A DNA stretch of 64,000 nucleotides from Rhynchopus euleeides. Lineage: Eukaryota; Euglenozoa; Diplonemea; Diplonemida; Diplonemidae. Below the pieces are notes generated by a model. It had not been told where the DNA came from, ran no database searches, and saw only the letters and a list, made by a program, of their open reading frames with translations. Position numbers and translations under genes: made by a program. The stretch's first letter is position 1, and each line of letters begins with the position of its first letter. Shown here piece by piece: positions 42,066-53,700 of the stretch. The stretch lies in contig OY723294.1 in the NCBI GenBank assembly GCA_963210315.1, positions 1,240,001 to 1,304,000 of the forward strand, in the 5' to 3' direction.

Positions 42066-42974
42066 GAGAGACAGCGCCTTGATCCGCCGTGATGCACAGT
42101 CGCACCCACACACCTTCCCCTTTTGTTGAGTGTATGTTGGTGGCAACGGAGATATCTGTTGTTACCCTCCACTCTCACCAACACACCCGCCGCGCCCCGG
42201 ATCCCACAGAGCTAGGTCTCAGCTGAGACCCGGGCGTCGGAGTCCGGGGAGGGGTGTCGGGGGGAGCGGGTGGCGAGCGGTGTCGTCCCGAACGGCTCCC
42301 TGTTTTTACCTCCAGCACCCCCTATTATACACCACCACCCCCTCTCCCCCACACCCCCCCCCCCAACCCCGCCCTGTTTCCTTCTGCCGTATTTTACTCC
42401 CTTGCTGCCTCTAACCTCTGTTGTTCAAGTTGCACCGTTTTGGAGATGTGCCTCCGGTGGGATTTGTGAGAACACCTCCCCCCCACGCCCAGGCTTCGCC
42501 TGACGTGCCTACCGTTCTGCACACAAGCGGGTTCCTGGGTGTGGGCTTATGGGGTGTTCTCCGAGTCAACTTCCTGCCTGCGCTACATCATGTCCTTTTT
42601 CCCCGCCATTGTTTTGTCCGCCTTGGGGGACTTCGCTCTGTGTCAAACTGTGTCAGTTTGTCTCCTTCTGTTGTGATTCGACTCACTTTTCTGCACTTCT
42701 GAGCGTTTGCTATGTTGGATTAGCGGACCCGCATCGTGCAGAAAGCTGACTTCTGAGCGAAGACCCCTCTTGTGTCTGTTGGGAAAGGAATCCATCTAGC
42801 TCCGCGGTGGCCTTGAGAGAGAGAGAAAGGGATGGGGTGGATGGGGGGCGCGGTGATTCCGCCCCCCCCCCCCCCCCACCTCCCGCTTCCTCGGATTTGT
42901 CGAGGTGCCAGTCTCATTTCTGACCCGTCAGCAGGGATTTGAGACTGTCAGCCCCTCAACTACAGGCCCGACCA
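42066..42974. other. Intergenic, no gene seen
   Basis: C-tracts near 42350 and 42864-42879. A CTTCGCTCTGTG block at 42628-42712 belongs to a small dispersed family. Confidence 0.5.
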
Positions 42975-43166
42975 TATTAATCCGGGTTTCTATTTAGTGA
43001 AGTCTCCGAAAAAAAATTAATTATTCACTAAATAAAAACCACGTTTAATCGCGCCCCACACAATCTAGTTGACTACCGTTCATTCCACCCCCTCCCTCCA
43101 TCACTCCAATACACGACACGAATCACACACCAGGAAGCGAGAACATATCCCGGACCCTCCATCACA

Positions 43167-43601
43167 ATGAGCGGAACAGTTACCCCCATCGACGTGGCCC
43201 TTGAGGCGGCGGGGAGGGCAGCGGCTGCGGCTTCCGAGGCTGCCCAGAAGGAGGCGGACAACGTAGCTCTTGTGGAGGAAATACTTGAGAAGCAGTCGCA
43301 GCGCACCACCCTTTCTGTGGCGGACATCGTACACCTGACTGACCTCGCCCAACAGAGGGAGTGTCAAGTGGACGCGGTGAAGGAGTGGAAGGAGAAGAAC
43401 AGCGAGAAGAAGGTGTCCGCCGCGCTGGTTTCGAAATATGTAAAGCACAAGGTGGATACGGGCGACTACCACGTGCCCAGGCAGCGGGGAACGAAGCCCC
43501 TCCTCACAGACGGTGAGATAGAGAAGGTGCTGAATCTCACGCAGCGGACCCGCGCGCTCGGGTGGCCGATCACAGCTGCCCGCTTCTCGGCGCTGGTGTG
43601 A
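43167..43601 (+). CDS. Truncated transposase, HTH/CENP-B-like part
   Basis: 144 codons. An Ala/Glu-rich helix (residues 8-45) is followed by a likely helix-turn-helix (VKEWKEKNSEKKVSAALVSKYVK) and then RGTKPLLTDGEIEKVLNLTQRTRALGWPIT-type text. That fits the second DNA-binding half of pogo/CENP-B-like proteins, in which LTxxEE..L...... G.P/..T is conserved. The catalytic DDE/D domain is missing: the stop TGA lies inside a perfect 24-bp hairpin. A DNA-binding-only product could act as a repressor, but this is inference. The family call rests on pattern only. Confidence 0.6.
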   Translation: MSGTVTPIDVALEAAGRAAAAASEAAQKEADNVALVEEILEKQSQRTTLSVADIVHLTDLAQQRECQVDAVKEWKEKNSEKKVSAALVSKYVKHKVDTGDYHVPRQRGTKPLLTDGEIEKVLNLTQRTRALGWPITAARFSALV

Positions 43602-43648
43602 CAGGTGTGGTGAGTAACAGCGTTGCTGTTACTCACCACACCTGTCAC
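43598..43648. repeat. Perfect 24-bp hairpin overlapping the stop codon
   Basis: 43598-43621 is the exact reverse complement of 43625-43648, with loop GTT. The stem starts GTGACAGGTGTGGTGAGTAA, so the ORF's TGA sits at the base of the stem. Confidence 0.9.
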
Positions 43649-43795
43649 CCGAGGAACTCCGTGTGTCTTATGCACTTCTCGCACGACCAATACCGTACCG
43701 TCGGAGGGACCGCCGCAAAAAATAATTAATTATTCGACAAAATTTGCGGTGCGAAAAATTAATATATATTCACTAAATAGGAACCCGGGTTAATA

Positions 43796-46700
43796 CAAAT
43801 TATCCAATTAAGAGCCCACTAAAAAGGAGCGGGCCTGTATGTCCACAGTTCAATTTCCGCCTCCCTCCCCCACCCCCGCCCCCACCCCCACCCCCTTACC
43901 CCCCGCTCAAAGCCCGACATTGTGGTTCGCTCATATTCTATTTTTACTACCCTGTCTTTGCTTTTTTTTTCACGTGGTTCTTGCTTCCACTCACCGACCC
44001 CTATCCCCTGCGTATGACCCTCCCGACCTTCCCACCCCCTCCTATGCTGCCTGTTGGGTGGCTCTTGCGTTGACGTCTTTACCCTCGCCCGCATCCCTGC
44101 TTGCTGCTACCCACCTGGCTCGGACAGGGTATCCCATTTCTGGGCAGTTCAACAGGGTCGTGCGATTCCGTTCTTCCGGCTGCAGGCTCCCTTTGTGGGG
44201 GTTGTCTTCGTTCGGGATACTAAATCTGTGTGATCGCCGTGTCCAGCTTGCCGTGCATGGCAGAAGGGGGTGTGGTGATTGCGTGGTTTACGTTTGCAAA
44301 AGAGATCAGTACAGGCATGCGCCATCCACGAGAAAATCTCAAAAAAAAACATGAATCGGTCAATGCTAGAAACTACAAAACACAACAGAAAGGAGTCAAG
44401 AGGACGGAACGGGTCTGTGCAGTAGTCTTAACTCTCGCAGTGCCTGTGATTGTGCGAAATCATACGCGCGTCACAGAGGACTGATCCTCATCTGTGGGAG
44501 ACCACAGATCGCGTGATAATCGATACCAGAAGATAAACTACAAAAGCACAACCGCAATTCCCAACGCCTCGGGGCAATGATGGCAGGCTATATGATACAA
44601 TCAGGCCGCTGTCTCGCTCGGCCCATTGAATTCCCCGCCCCGCCCCGAATCCCAAGAATTTCCCACGCGGTATTTACAGATCTCCCTCCACCCCCCCCCC
44701 CCTTCCCGCATCCGTGGCCATTCGCATTTGCTTCACAAACCCCCCTCCCCACTTCCCCCCCCATCCCCACCCTTCCCACTTCCATGTGCACCAACCATAC
44801 TGTGAATGCCCTTCGATGAGGTAAACAAACTTCTTGCGTCCCGAATGCAGGCTCCTGGGCGAGGGCCTGGTGGTGGTGGTGGTTGGTGAATGAGTGGTTC
44901 AAAGGAGTTTCCCCGTTGTGACGAGGGGAGAGTGTTTTTCCTGAGGGGTGGGAGGGGGTGGGGGGGAGGGGGTATGTTGTTGGTGTGGGTTGTGTTTTGC
45001 AGTCGCTGCTGCTAACGTAGGAACACTAATCACCGTGAGGACCCTTTCCGACATTTTTCTTCTTTATTTGTGGGGTGTGTGTCTAAGCGTCACCGCAGAG
45101 ACAAGCCCCAATGGAGACCTCACCTCTCTGCTCGAAAAATCTGCACGACTCCTCCAGGCAGGGCGCGTGTACGTGTTCAAAGAACAACACATGATTTTCC
45201 CCGCAAAATATACAAACAACAACTCTCCTCCCCTCTTAACATGCCCTCTTCTGTCTCTCTCTCGGTCAAACAGGTTCCCACGTGTGCGGTGTTGTGTGCG
45301 CCCCTCTCTCTTGTGCTCATCACGCGTGCTTTTTTGCCACCCCCTCCCACCACCACCACCACCCGCCCCCCCCCCCCCTTTCAACCCCTTTACATTTTCT
45401 GCAGGGCCAGGCTCTCACCCACCACCCTAGCTCCCTACCATCCCGAAGCGGGACGGGTCAGATCCCCATCTCCCTCCCTCCCTTCGTCAGAGGTGCGGCG
45501 GTACCCCTGCCTGTGCCTCGTCAAGCGGCACGACTCTGTGTCTGTCGGTGCGCCGGGGAGGGAGGGTGGGAGGGGCAGCTGGCATCTCTGTTGAGATGTG
45601 GCTGCATTGCCCCAACGAAGAAGCCAAAAGAGTGCCGCCCCTGCAGAGGATGCCAGCTGTGTGTGCCGCAGCGCGCCGGCAGCTGTTGTGGCGGGGAGGC
45701 TATCTACGAAACTACAAAAGAATACACTACTTTCTCACCACCTTTCTTTGGTTCGCACACCCTGCACGACAGGGGGAGAGAGACCCCGCACTGCCCCAAC
45801 ACCGGATTGGGAGTGTTTCGTCATACGACGGAGGGGGTATCCGCCCCCCTGCTCCATCAACCATTGTTTCTCTTTTATTCGTTTGTTGCAAGGAAGTCAT
45901 ATGTGGTGATGTCTCGTTCGTTCCGTCCAATTGATTCATTCACAGCCTCACCACGCCCTCCCTGTTTTTTTTAGAAAGAGACGTTGCTTGACAGTGGGGC
46001 GGGAGGTGTCGCGATGCGTGCGGTGTATTGAAGCAGAATCAGCCAGAACAGTGCCCTGTCAGATAGACAGGGTCAACCCTGCTCGCTTGTGTCACACACG
46101 ACCACCCCAGAATTTTCTCATTGCGAGTTACGAGCGGCAAAGCGGAGTGGGGTCGTGAAGTAGCGAGAGGCACAGTACGACTGAAGCTTTATGTGACTAC
46201 ATGACTACCATCTTGGTGCCGCTTCAACAGGGCCTCGGGACAGCAAGAGTGTTCGTTCAACGTAAAGTAGGTCGGATCTGTTTCATGCAGTTGCTGGACA
46301 GGGTGTCTACCGTCAAGCGAAAGGAGTACGATAGTTTGACATCAACAAGGGTCGGGGGAGTCGTGTGGGCCATACGCCCTTCCGCTAGGCTGTGTTGTCA
46401 AAATATAACCGAAACAACGATCTTGTCAGATGAATATGCCACCGTTCAGAGAGCTTGCCTCTGCACAATTGTTGTGCCCGCCCATTCGCGCATTGCTCTT
46501 CTGCGTGCATTTTTTTTGTGTGTGCTTCTGTGTGCTTCTTGCAATCAAAATGCAGCCGCTCTCTCCTTGTGCATCCCCTCGCGCAAATCACCCGATGCCC
46601 TAAACAGGTGGTGCGGGCTACGATCTGCGTCTGGAAAAGAATAGAAAGATGAAAAATACACCAACGCTCCGTTCATTCCCTCCTCTCTCGCGAGAAGAGA

Positions 46701-47541
46701 TCTATTCGGTGTCCACTGATAGCCTTTGTTTATTGATATCGCCTGTTTCAGGTCACTGTTGACAGCGCATCTCGTTGTCTGCAGCTCCCAGCCACAACCC
46801 CCCCCCCCCCCACAATCCATACGGCCGGCTTGAGTGGCAAGTGCCACGTGTGCTCTGCCCTTGACCCCACCCCACCCTTCCTTTCAAAATACCAGCGTGC
46901 CATTGTTTTACCCCGTGTTGTTCTTTCCGGCAGGGCTCTGTCCCTTCCCCCAATCTGCCGAGATGTGTCCCGTGGAGTTGCCTCGCCGTGGTTGCAAACT
47001 GTACGCAGCAGCTGGCCGCCATGCATAGGCCCCACACATCCCCTTCCTACCCGCCATGCTCTCTCCACCGACGGAAGGCAGCGGGCACGAGTTGTGTGAG
47101 ACAAAACAGTTCCATCATTTGAAATGGCGCCGAGTGGGTAAGTGTGGTCAGAATGCCTCAAAGAAGGTTACAGCCCCGAGCCTACATCTATTGCCATGCC
47201 GGCTTTTGCTGGTTGATTACCGCAGCGAAAAATATGGCGAGGTGGGGCTGCCTGCGCCCGCAACGCCAACTCGACACCCGGGATGGCAAAAATCAGAACG
47301 CAACCCGTGTCGAGAATCACACCAAAACTCGTCTGTGCTTGGAGGCCATGCGACCAACCAATGCCGGGAAACGAGAGCCCTCCACGCCCCCCACCCCCCA
47401 GCGCATCCGGGCTACCCATGTATTCCAGGCGTCGTGTGTCGAATGATCGCAAGCCTTGCTGATGCTGTCCGCCATTATGACTTCCTTTGTTCCACACCAC
47501 CGTTGTTCTCCAGGTTTACACACAACCACCACCCCTCTGTA
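43796..47541. other. Intergenic, no firm gene
   Basis: Mostly pyrimidine-rich low-complexity DNA. A hairpin-like block at 44470-44500 is shared with 1586-1615. A plus-strand frame at 45490-45720 encodes a Cys-rich stretch (C-x-C, CRPCRGCQLC, SCC) preceded by a TTTCTGCAG acceptor-like site at 45400. It could be an exon but has no partner. The frame open from 47056 is treated as leader of the next gene. Confidence 0.45.
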
Positions 47542-48069
47542 ATGGCGTTGGGCATGCTTGTCGCTGCGGTCTGGGCTGCTGTGACGGTGGGGCATACTGC
47601 AGCGATAGGGCCTGTGCCTCTCGTCGGGGTGGAGGAGAGGAACACTGCATTGGTCCATCAGTATCTCAATGCGTCCTTGCTGGCGTCGCTGGACCCTGCC
47701 CAGGGGGTGCAGCTGCTGCGCCCCTTGCTGGCCGACGAGCTGTTGTACAGCGTGCTGCCCTCTTCGCTGCATATCCCTTCTGAGAACCTGTCGGCTTTCC
47801 TCGACTCTTGGGAACGCGAAATCCCCGACCCCTTCGTTGACCTGGACATTACGGTCGACGAGGTGTATGCCCAGGACGACCGTGTGGCTGTTTTTTTGTA
47901 TATCAACGGATCTGTGGCGACTGGCAAGGTGCTGGAGCAGGAGACGGTGCTCCGGTTCCATTACAACGCTGCAGGGAAGATTTCCCGCTTCGTCGAGTTT
48001 GTCGATTCTGTCGCCATTGCCTGCTTCTACTTCCCAGGTCTGGTGAACTGTAGCAAGTTCGGGCTCTGA
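47542..48069 (+). CDS. Secreted SnoaL/NTF2-like protein
   Basis: 175 codons. Residues 1-22 form a signal peptide (MALGMLVAAVWAAVTVGHTAA). Residues 30-165 have the SnoaL/NTF2-like pattern: a helical NTALVHQYLNASLLASLD, an inner helix with FLDSW, then strands ITVDEVYAQDDRVAVFLYINGS and EQETVLRFHYNAAGKISRFVEFVDS, where the last strand is typical of SnoaL-like domains. Two N-glycosylation sequons (NAS, NGS) and paired cysteines near the C-terminus agree with export. SnoaL-like folds include small enzymes and binding proteins, so the specific role is unknown. The ATG at 47542 is preferred over the upstream extension, which is low-complexity and would hide the signal peptide. Confidence 0.7.
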   Translation: MALGMLVAAVWAAVTVGHTAAIGPVPLVGVEERNTALVHQYLNASLLASLDPAQGVQLLRPLLADELLYSVLPSSLHIPSENLSAFLDSWEREIPDPFVDLDITVDEVYAQDDRVAVFLYINGSVATGKVLEQETVLRFHYNAAGKISRFVEFVDSVAIACFYFPGLVNCSKFGL

Positions 48070-50734
48070 TCGATCTGATCTCCCCGACCCTCTCAACCCC
48101 TGCTGTGTAGATAAGGTAACCCCCGGCAGAATTCAAAGGTACTGGATATCCCCCAAGCCACCCCAGTGCACCTTCGGGTGTTTTTGGAGGTGTTTTTGAA
48201 CTGTTCGGTTCGGTTCCGTAGAAACATGGTGTTCAGTGCCCAAACAAGATTGCTTGTCACAACGAAAAGAGTCAGTGGGAGCGTACCCGCGCGCAGTGTG
48301 TTTTGAGAGAGCAATGCAAAACCACTTATTCACAGCAACGCCCTTCACAGGGGCCACAACACACTGCCGCTTGTGCGCACAAGCAAACCCCGACGAGACT
48401 CTTTCGTTCGAAAGAAAACACCAAACAGTCGACGATCCCCTTTCTCTCTATTGATTCACCGGGTTCCATTCGTTTTTTTTTGTGCGACGTTTTTTTGCTG
48501 AAGGTCCCTCAAAATGATGTATGGAGCCAGCCGCCCCAGGTGTTAGTTGTCGGCACCAAAACACGTATGCATATTGCAGGCGCTTCTTTCAGGTTGCATT
48601 CAGAGAGGGCAGCCCAGCATGCGAGCAATGTCCAGACTGTGCAGATCCTGCACTTGTCTCCACACAGCTCGTTGTGTAATGGGCACATCTCTCTTGTCTT
48701 GCCCCGTGCCTGTCACGCCTTCTCTACCTACAGTATCATCTTTTTTATATTACACCACCACACGTTCATTCATGGACTCGAGGAAACGAACCCTGAATTT
48801 CTTGATTCGGTGCGAAAGCCGCCGGTACCCCCACCCCCTCCCCCCACGCTACACTACCAGGGATCAGCAACCCTGCCGTGCATAGCTGACAATGTCTTCT
48901 TAGCGAAAGATGCTGATTGAGCATGCCGCTCCCCAGCTTACGTACCTGACTGCCCACTGGTGGGAACTAAGGGGTGTGAGCTCGCGCCCAACATAGCCTC
49001 CTTTTGCCCCACAACGTACTGAGGTATCACAGGCCCAAAGAACACGAGCACCCGGACTGCACAACCTGTATGTCGGGTGAGTTTTGCCTCTTCTTGACTT
49101 CACTTACCGCCCCCCACCCCTCCCATGCCTTCCATGGCACAACCCTTTTCGCCAAAACCAATGACGTGCACGAAGTAGCCCGTGTGGCTCCGTGTTGCAC
49201 TACATTACACGTTTCTTGTTGAGAAAACTGCTTCGATTTCAGAACGCCTCTCATGAGCGTGTACACTTGTGTCTCTTCTCATCAACAGCTGGGTACAACA
49301 ACCCTGTGACAGGGCATCGCATACTGCGTCAGTATGCCCGGCCAGTCAAAACCGCGCCATCGCCCCTCCCCTTGCTGTCTCCCGTACACTGCACACACAA
49401 CTTGGAACTGGCACCCCCCCCGGAATCACCCCGAGCTGCGTTGCCTTGCTTCCTTTGAAACCGTATGCATGCGGGGCTGCGGGTGTAGGTGGTGATGCGT
49501 GTTCCCCATGCGATGCCCATTGTCACTAGCGGAGTATAGTCTGCTGAAGGGAGGCATTCATTTCTCCTCCCAAAGCTGGACGTCCGACAAGCGCACATTT
49601 CTACTCGTGCCACCCCATGCCCCTTGGGTCGTGACCACTCGTGCCCGCCGCAGGACACGTCGTCCATCAGCGGGGCGCTCATGCCCTGAAACACACTCTC
49701 CGGTATAGTTTCCAGGGTTGAGTCTTCGCTGTCGAAACGGTACATTATTTGGTGGACTTCCTCATATTTGAGGCTGAAAACCAAATAACAAGTTGCCAAA
49801 AAAAATGGCAAAGACCCTCCCCCTCGGCTTCTGTCGGCATTGTATTGCTGCTGGCAGTTTGCCCCTTTCTTTTTTTGTCTTGTTAGTTCGGCGTAGCCAA
49901 CTGGGGAAACTTTCTGTGCCTTTAGCTGGATCGTGCGGCCCCACTCACACCACTTCATCAGACCGGGGAGTGAGTGGGGTCTGCGTTCCAACAAAACAAC
50001 TCTCGGCAGCAATTGGGTTGTTGTCTCGTTTTTGCTGTCACTTTACGATCCAGCGGGAGCACAAATAGTTTTCCCGCGCCCTTCTTGCAGCTTCATTTGT
50101 GGGCTTGGTGGATCAGGTGCGGAACTCTTGTCTGTCGTGCCTCGTGCCCACCCCCCCGATTCTTTTGACTGTTTTCCTATCTGAAAACAGGTGGCGGGTG
50201 GCTGCCCTGCCCTTTCTTTTGCCTGCCCATAACCGCCTTCTTCAATGCAACGAAATAGGAACCATCCAGGTGACGTGGTTAACTCCAGCTGCCACGGCTG
50301 TGATAGTCTCATAAACAGGTAATAATGCTGCACTAGCGGCTCCTCCTTGGGGCGTAGCTTACTGTCTGAGGTGCCGGCAGCCACTCGGGGTATGGGTTGT
50401 CACAGCTTGCTGTTGCCCTCCGAGTGACTGGGGCCACACGCCTGACTGATGGGTTGGTACTGCCAGCTGCAGCTATGGTGGAGGTGGACCCACAGCGCAG
50501 CAGATGTGCGTGCTGGTCTTGTCAAGACGGCTGATAACCCACAGGTGCAGGTACTTAATAGGAAGCGGCGGTGGAGACGGATTTGTGTTCACTTGCTGGG
50601 CCTTGCGCTACCTGTGCCTATGTTTGCTGTGGCCTTGCTGACCTGCAGCAATTGCCTCAGTTTGTGAATGGTCTCCGTGTGTCTTTATCTGCTTATCGTA
50701 ACACACCAGCCGTACAGGATCAACGCGGGACCCG
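48070..50734. other. Intergenic between SnoaL-like gene and ABCA copy 3
   Basis: No gene supported; frames are short and conflicting. Confidence 0.5.
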
Positions 50735-50787
50735 GCACGGTTCATACACTATACGTGTGCTCTGGGGTAGCACCTGCGGAAGGCACG
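50735..50787 (+). promoter_or_regulatory. Conserved upstream box, ABCA copy 3
   Basis: Partner of 35678-35729, with one extra T. It contains TACACTATACGTGT and ends at the ATG. Confidence 0.6.
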
Positions 50788-53700
50788 ATGGATGCATCAG
50801 GGGAGCGTGTGTCGCCCACTCACAAGCTGCATGGACAGGATGCGCATGACATCGACCTGAGCAGCTATGATCTGAAGCACCGCGGGTGGACGCACTTCAA
50901 GTTGGCGCTCAACAAGAACCTGCGGCTGAAGACGAGGAAGCCGCTGGGGCTTGCGTGCGAGCTGTTGCTGCCCCCCTTCTTCATCTGCTGTCTGATGATC
51001 GGGTACTTCGCGAGTGACAACACCGACCACGATGCCATGCAGTACGCCTCGGATCCGGCACTGAACCTGGACACCGCGACACAGGATATCTTCTGCACCG
51101 TGGGGTTGCCTGCGGCGAAGGCGGCACTGTCGCAGTACAAAGTGTGCGACGAGGATACCTGCTTTCTGCCCCTCATCGATAACATGCGGAATGGGCAGGC
51201 GGGAGCCTTGTGTGCGAACGGAAATATCGGCCCTATGAACGAGCTTTACAACTTGATCACATCGAACCTCAGTGCCCAGTCTGTGCCCAACATTGACGCG
51301 ATGCTGGGGATTCAAAGTCTGGCGAAATGGGCAGTGGGTGATCTCGACTTCAACATTGACTCCTACACAAACAGTCTTCTTCACTCTGGCAATGTTGAGA
51401 TTGTGGCGAAGGACTGTGCCACCGGGATGGCGGTGCTTGACCACCTGAACTCGACCAACCAGTTCTTCGGGCACTTCATCAACAACAGCATCACACGTAA
51501 CGACCCTGCTTGCCCCTACATGTGGACTGATGAGAATGCGGCTGTCGACTTCGCCAAGGGTGACGGCGCCTCATACACGTGGGCTGTGATTGTGCTGAAC
51601 GAGGTGGATGTGCAGACGCCTAACTTCGACTACGCAATCCGTCTGAACTACACAGCTGCACCGTACACAAAGAAGATGGAGGACAAGTTCCAGAACGGGC
51701 TGGGGAAGCAGCGTGCTCTGCAGTACATCAACTCCGGGTTCACGACGCTGCAGACGTCGCTCGACAACTATTTCATCGGACAGGTCAGCGCACCAGAGGG
51801 CCAGAATGTTGCGGCTGACAACGACGAGGCTGTGCTCTACTACCCGATGCCCACGTGGAAGTACACCGACTCGCAGTTCTACGACAGCGCAGGGAGCATG
51901 ATCCCTCTTGTGCTGGCGCTGGCCTTCCTGTACCCAGTGTCGAGGCTTGTGGGCGGCATTGTGGAGGAGAAGGAGCACCGCCTGCGTGAGGGAATGCTGA
52001 TCATGGGCCTGTCGAAGACGGCCTTCGATATCTCCTGGTTCTGCACCTACTGGATTCTGTTCACGATTTCCAGTCTGCTCATCACACTGGCCGGGTGTGG
52101 GACATTCCTCAGCAACACAAGCCCTGTTCTGGTGTTCCTGCTTGTGGAACTGTACGCCATGAGCATCATTGCGGTGTCTCTGCTGCTGTCGGTCTTCTTC
52201 TCCAAGTCGCGCATTGCTGCCATCGTTTCCCCTCTCATCACATTCGCGATGGTTGTCCCGAAGTTCAACATCCCTGACACAGCTGACCAGAACACCAAGG
52301 TGACAGCGTCTCTCTCATCGGCCGTTGCATTTGGTTACAGCGTGGACCTTATCACAGACTACGAGAAGCAGGGTTCTGGTTCCAACTTCGGGGACTTCAC
52401 AGCTGATGAGTACTCCTACGCACTGGCTGTGTGGATGATGGTGTTCGACATGTTCCTGTACCTGCTGCTGGCGTGGTACCTCGACAGCGTGCTGCCGTCA
52501 CAGTACGGTGTGAAGCTGCACCCGCTGTTCTTCCTGTACCCGTCGTACTGGGGTCTGACGAAGACGGGGAAGTACGGACGTCAGGCTGACAACCACGACC
52601 TGGCACCGCCTTCGCGTCTGCCGCACTACGTGGACACGGAGATCGACGAATCCACAAGGCGGGATCTGGAGGAACGGGAGCGGGTGCGCATCATGGGGAT
52701 GCGGATGGAGTTTGCGAGCCCGGACGGGAAGGGGCCGAAGAACGTGGCTGTCAACAACCTGGGGAACGGTGTGCCGGGCGGTGCGGCTGGCGGTGCGGAC
52801 GCGCTCACCTTCTACGAGGGGCAGGTGCAGTGCGTGCTCGGGCACAACGGGGCCGGGAAGACGACGCTGATCAACATGCTGACGGGGATGCTGACGCCGA
52901 CGTCTGGGGACTGCCTGATCTGGGGACGCAGCGTGCGGCACGAGCTGGGGAAGATCCGGGAGAACATCGGGCTGTGCCCGCAGCACAACATCCTGTGGGC
53001 GCGCCTGTCGTGCCACGAGCACCTGATGTTCTACGGGCGCATCAAGGGTGTGCCGGAGGCGGTGCTGCGTGAGCGTGTGGAGCAGATGCTGCGTCTGGTG
53101 AACCTGTACGAGAAGCGCGACGCGTGGAGCGAGGTGCTGTCGGGCGGGCAGAAGCGGAAGCTGTCTGTGGCGTGTGCGCTGATTGGCGGGTCGCAGCTGG
53201 TGTTCCTGGACGAGCCGACGGCGGGGATGGACGTGGAGTCGCGCCGCGCGATGTGGTCGCTGCTGCGCAACCCTGCGGTGCTGCGCGGGCGCGTCATTGT
53301 GCTGACGACACACTACATGGAGGAGGCAGACCTGCTGGGGGACAGCGTGGCCATCATGCACAAGGGGTGCCTCCACTCGTGGGGGTCGTCCTTCTACCTG
53401 AAGTCGCGCCTCGGGGTGGGTTACAACATGTCGGTGGCGATGCGTGCCCAGTGCGTGCCGGAGCAGGTGGAGGAGGTGGTGCGCAGGTACATCACACGTG
53501 CCGAGGTGGGCCGTCTCTCCTGCACGGGCAACGAGCTGCGCCTCCGCCTCCCGATGGACTCGCTGCCGGACGACGAGTGGCTGTCCGTCGCACGCAACAA
53601 GCTGCGCCTCGAGAACACGACCGACCCGGCGAAGATGCGCGAGGCTGCCACCGCAGTGCTCCACGAGCGTCTCGCCAGCCCCGAAGTCCTTGCCGACTGC

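Larger units (their letters stand above)
42975..43795 (+). mobile_element. Small pogo/Tc1-like element
   Basis: Inverted ends of about 26 bp start TATTAA(T/C)CCGGGTT at 42975 and at 43795 (reverse), and continue to TATTTAGTGAA. The TA at each edge fits a TA target duplication typical of Tc1/mariner/pogo elements. 821 bp long, it encloses one ORF with an HTH-like start of a transposase and an A/T-rich subterminal AATTAATTATT motif near both ends. Confidence 0.8.

Noticed and set aside
45282..45974. 230-codon Cys-rich frame
   Set aside because: Only the middle looks protein-like, flanks are homopolymer translations, and no partner exon or family could be identified; mentioned under the intergenic entry.
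47056..47541. N-terminal extension of the SnoaL-like protein
   Set aside because: Low-complexity and would bury the clear signal peptide at 47542.
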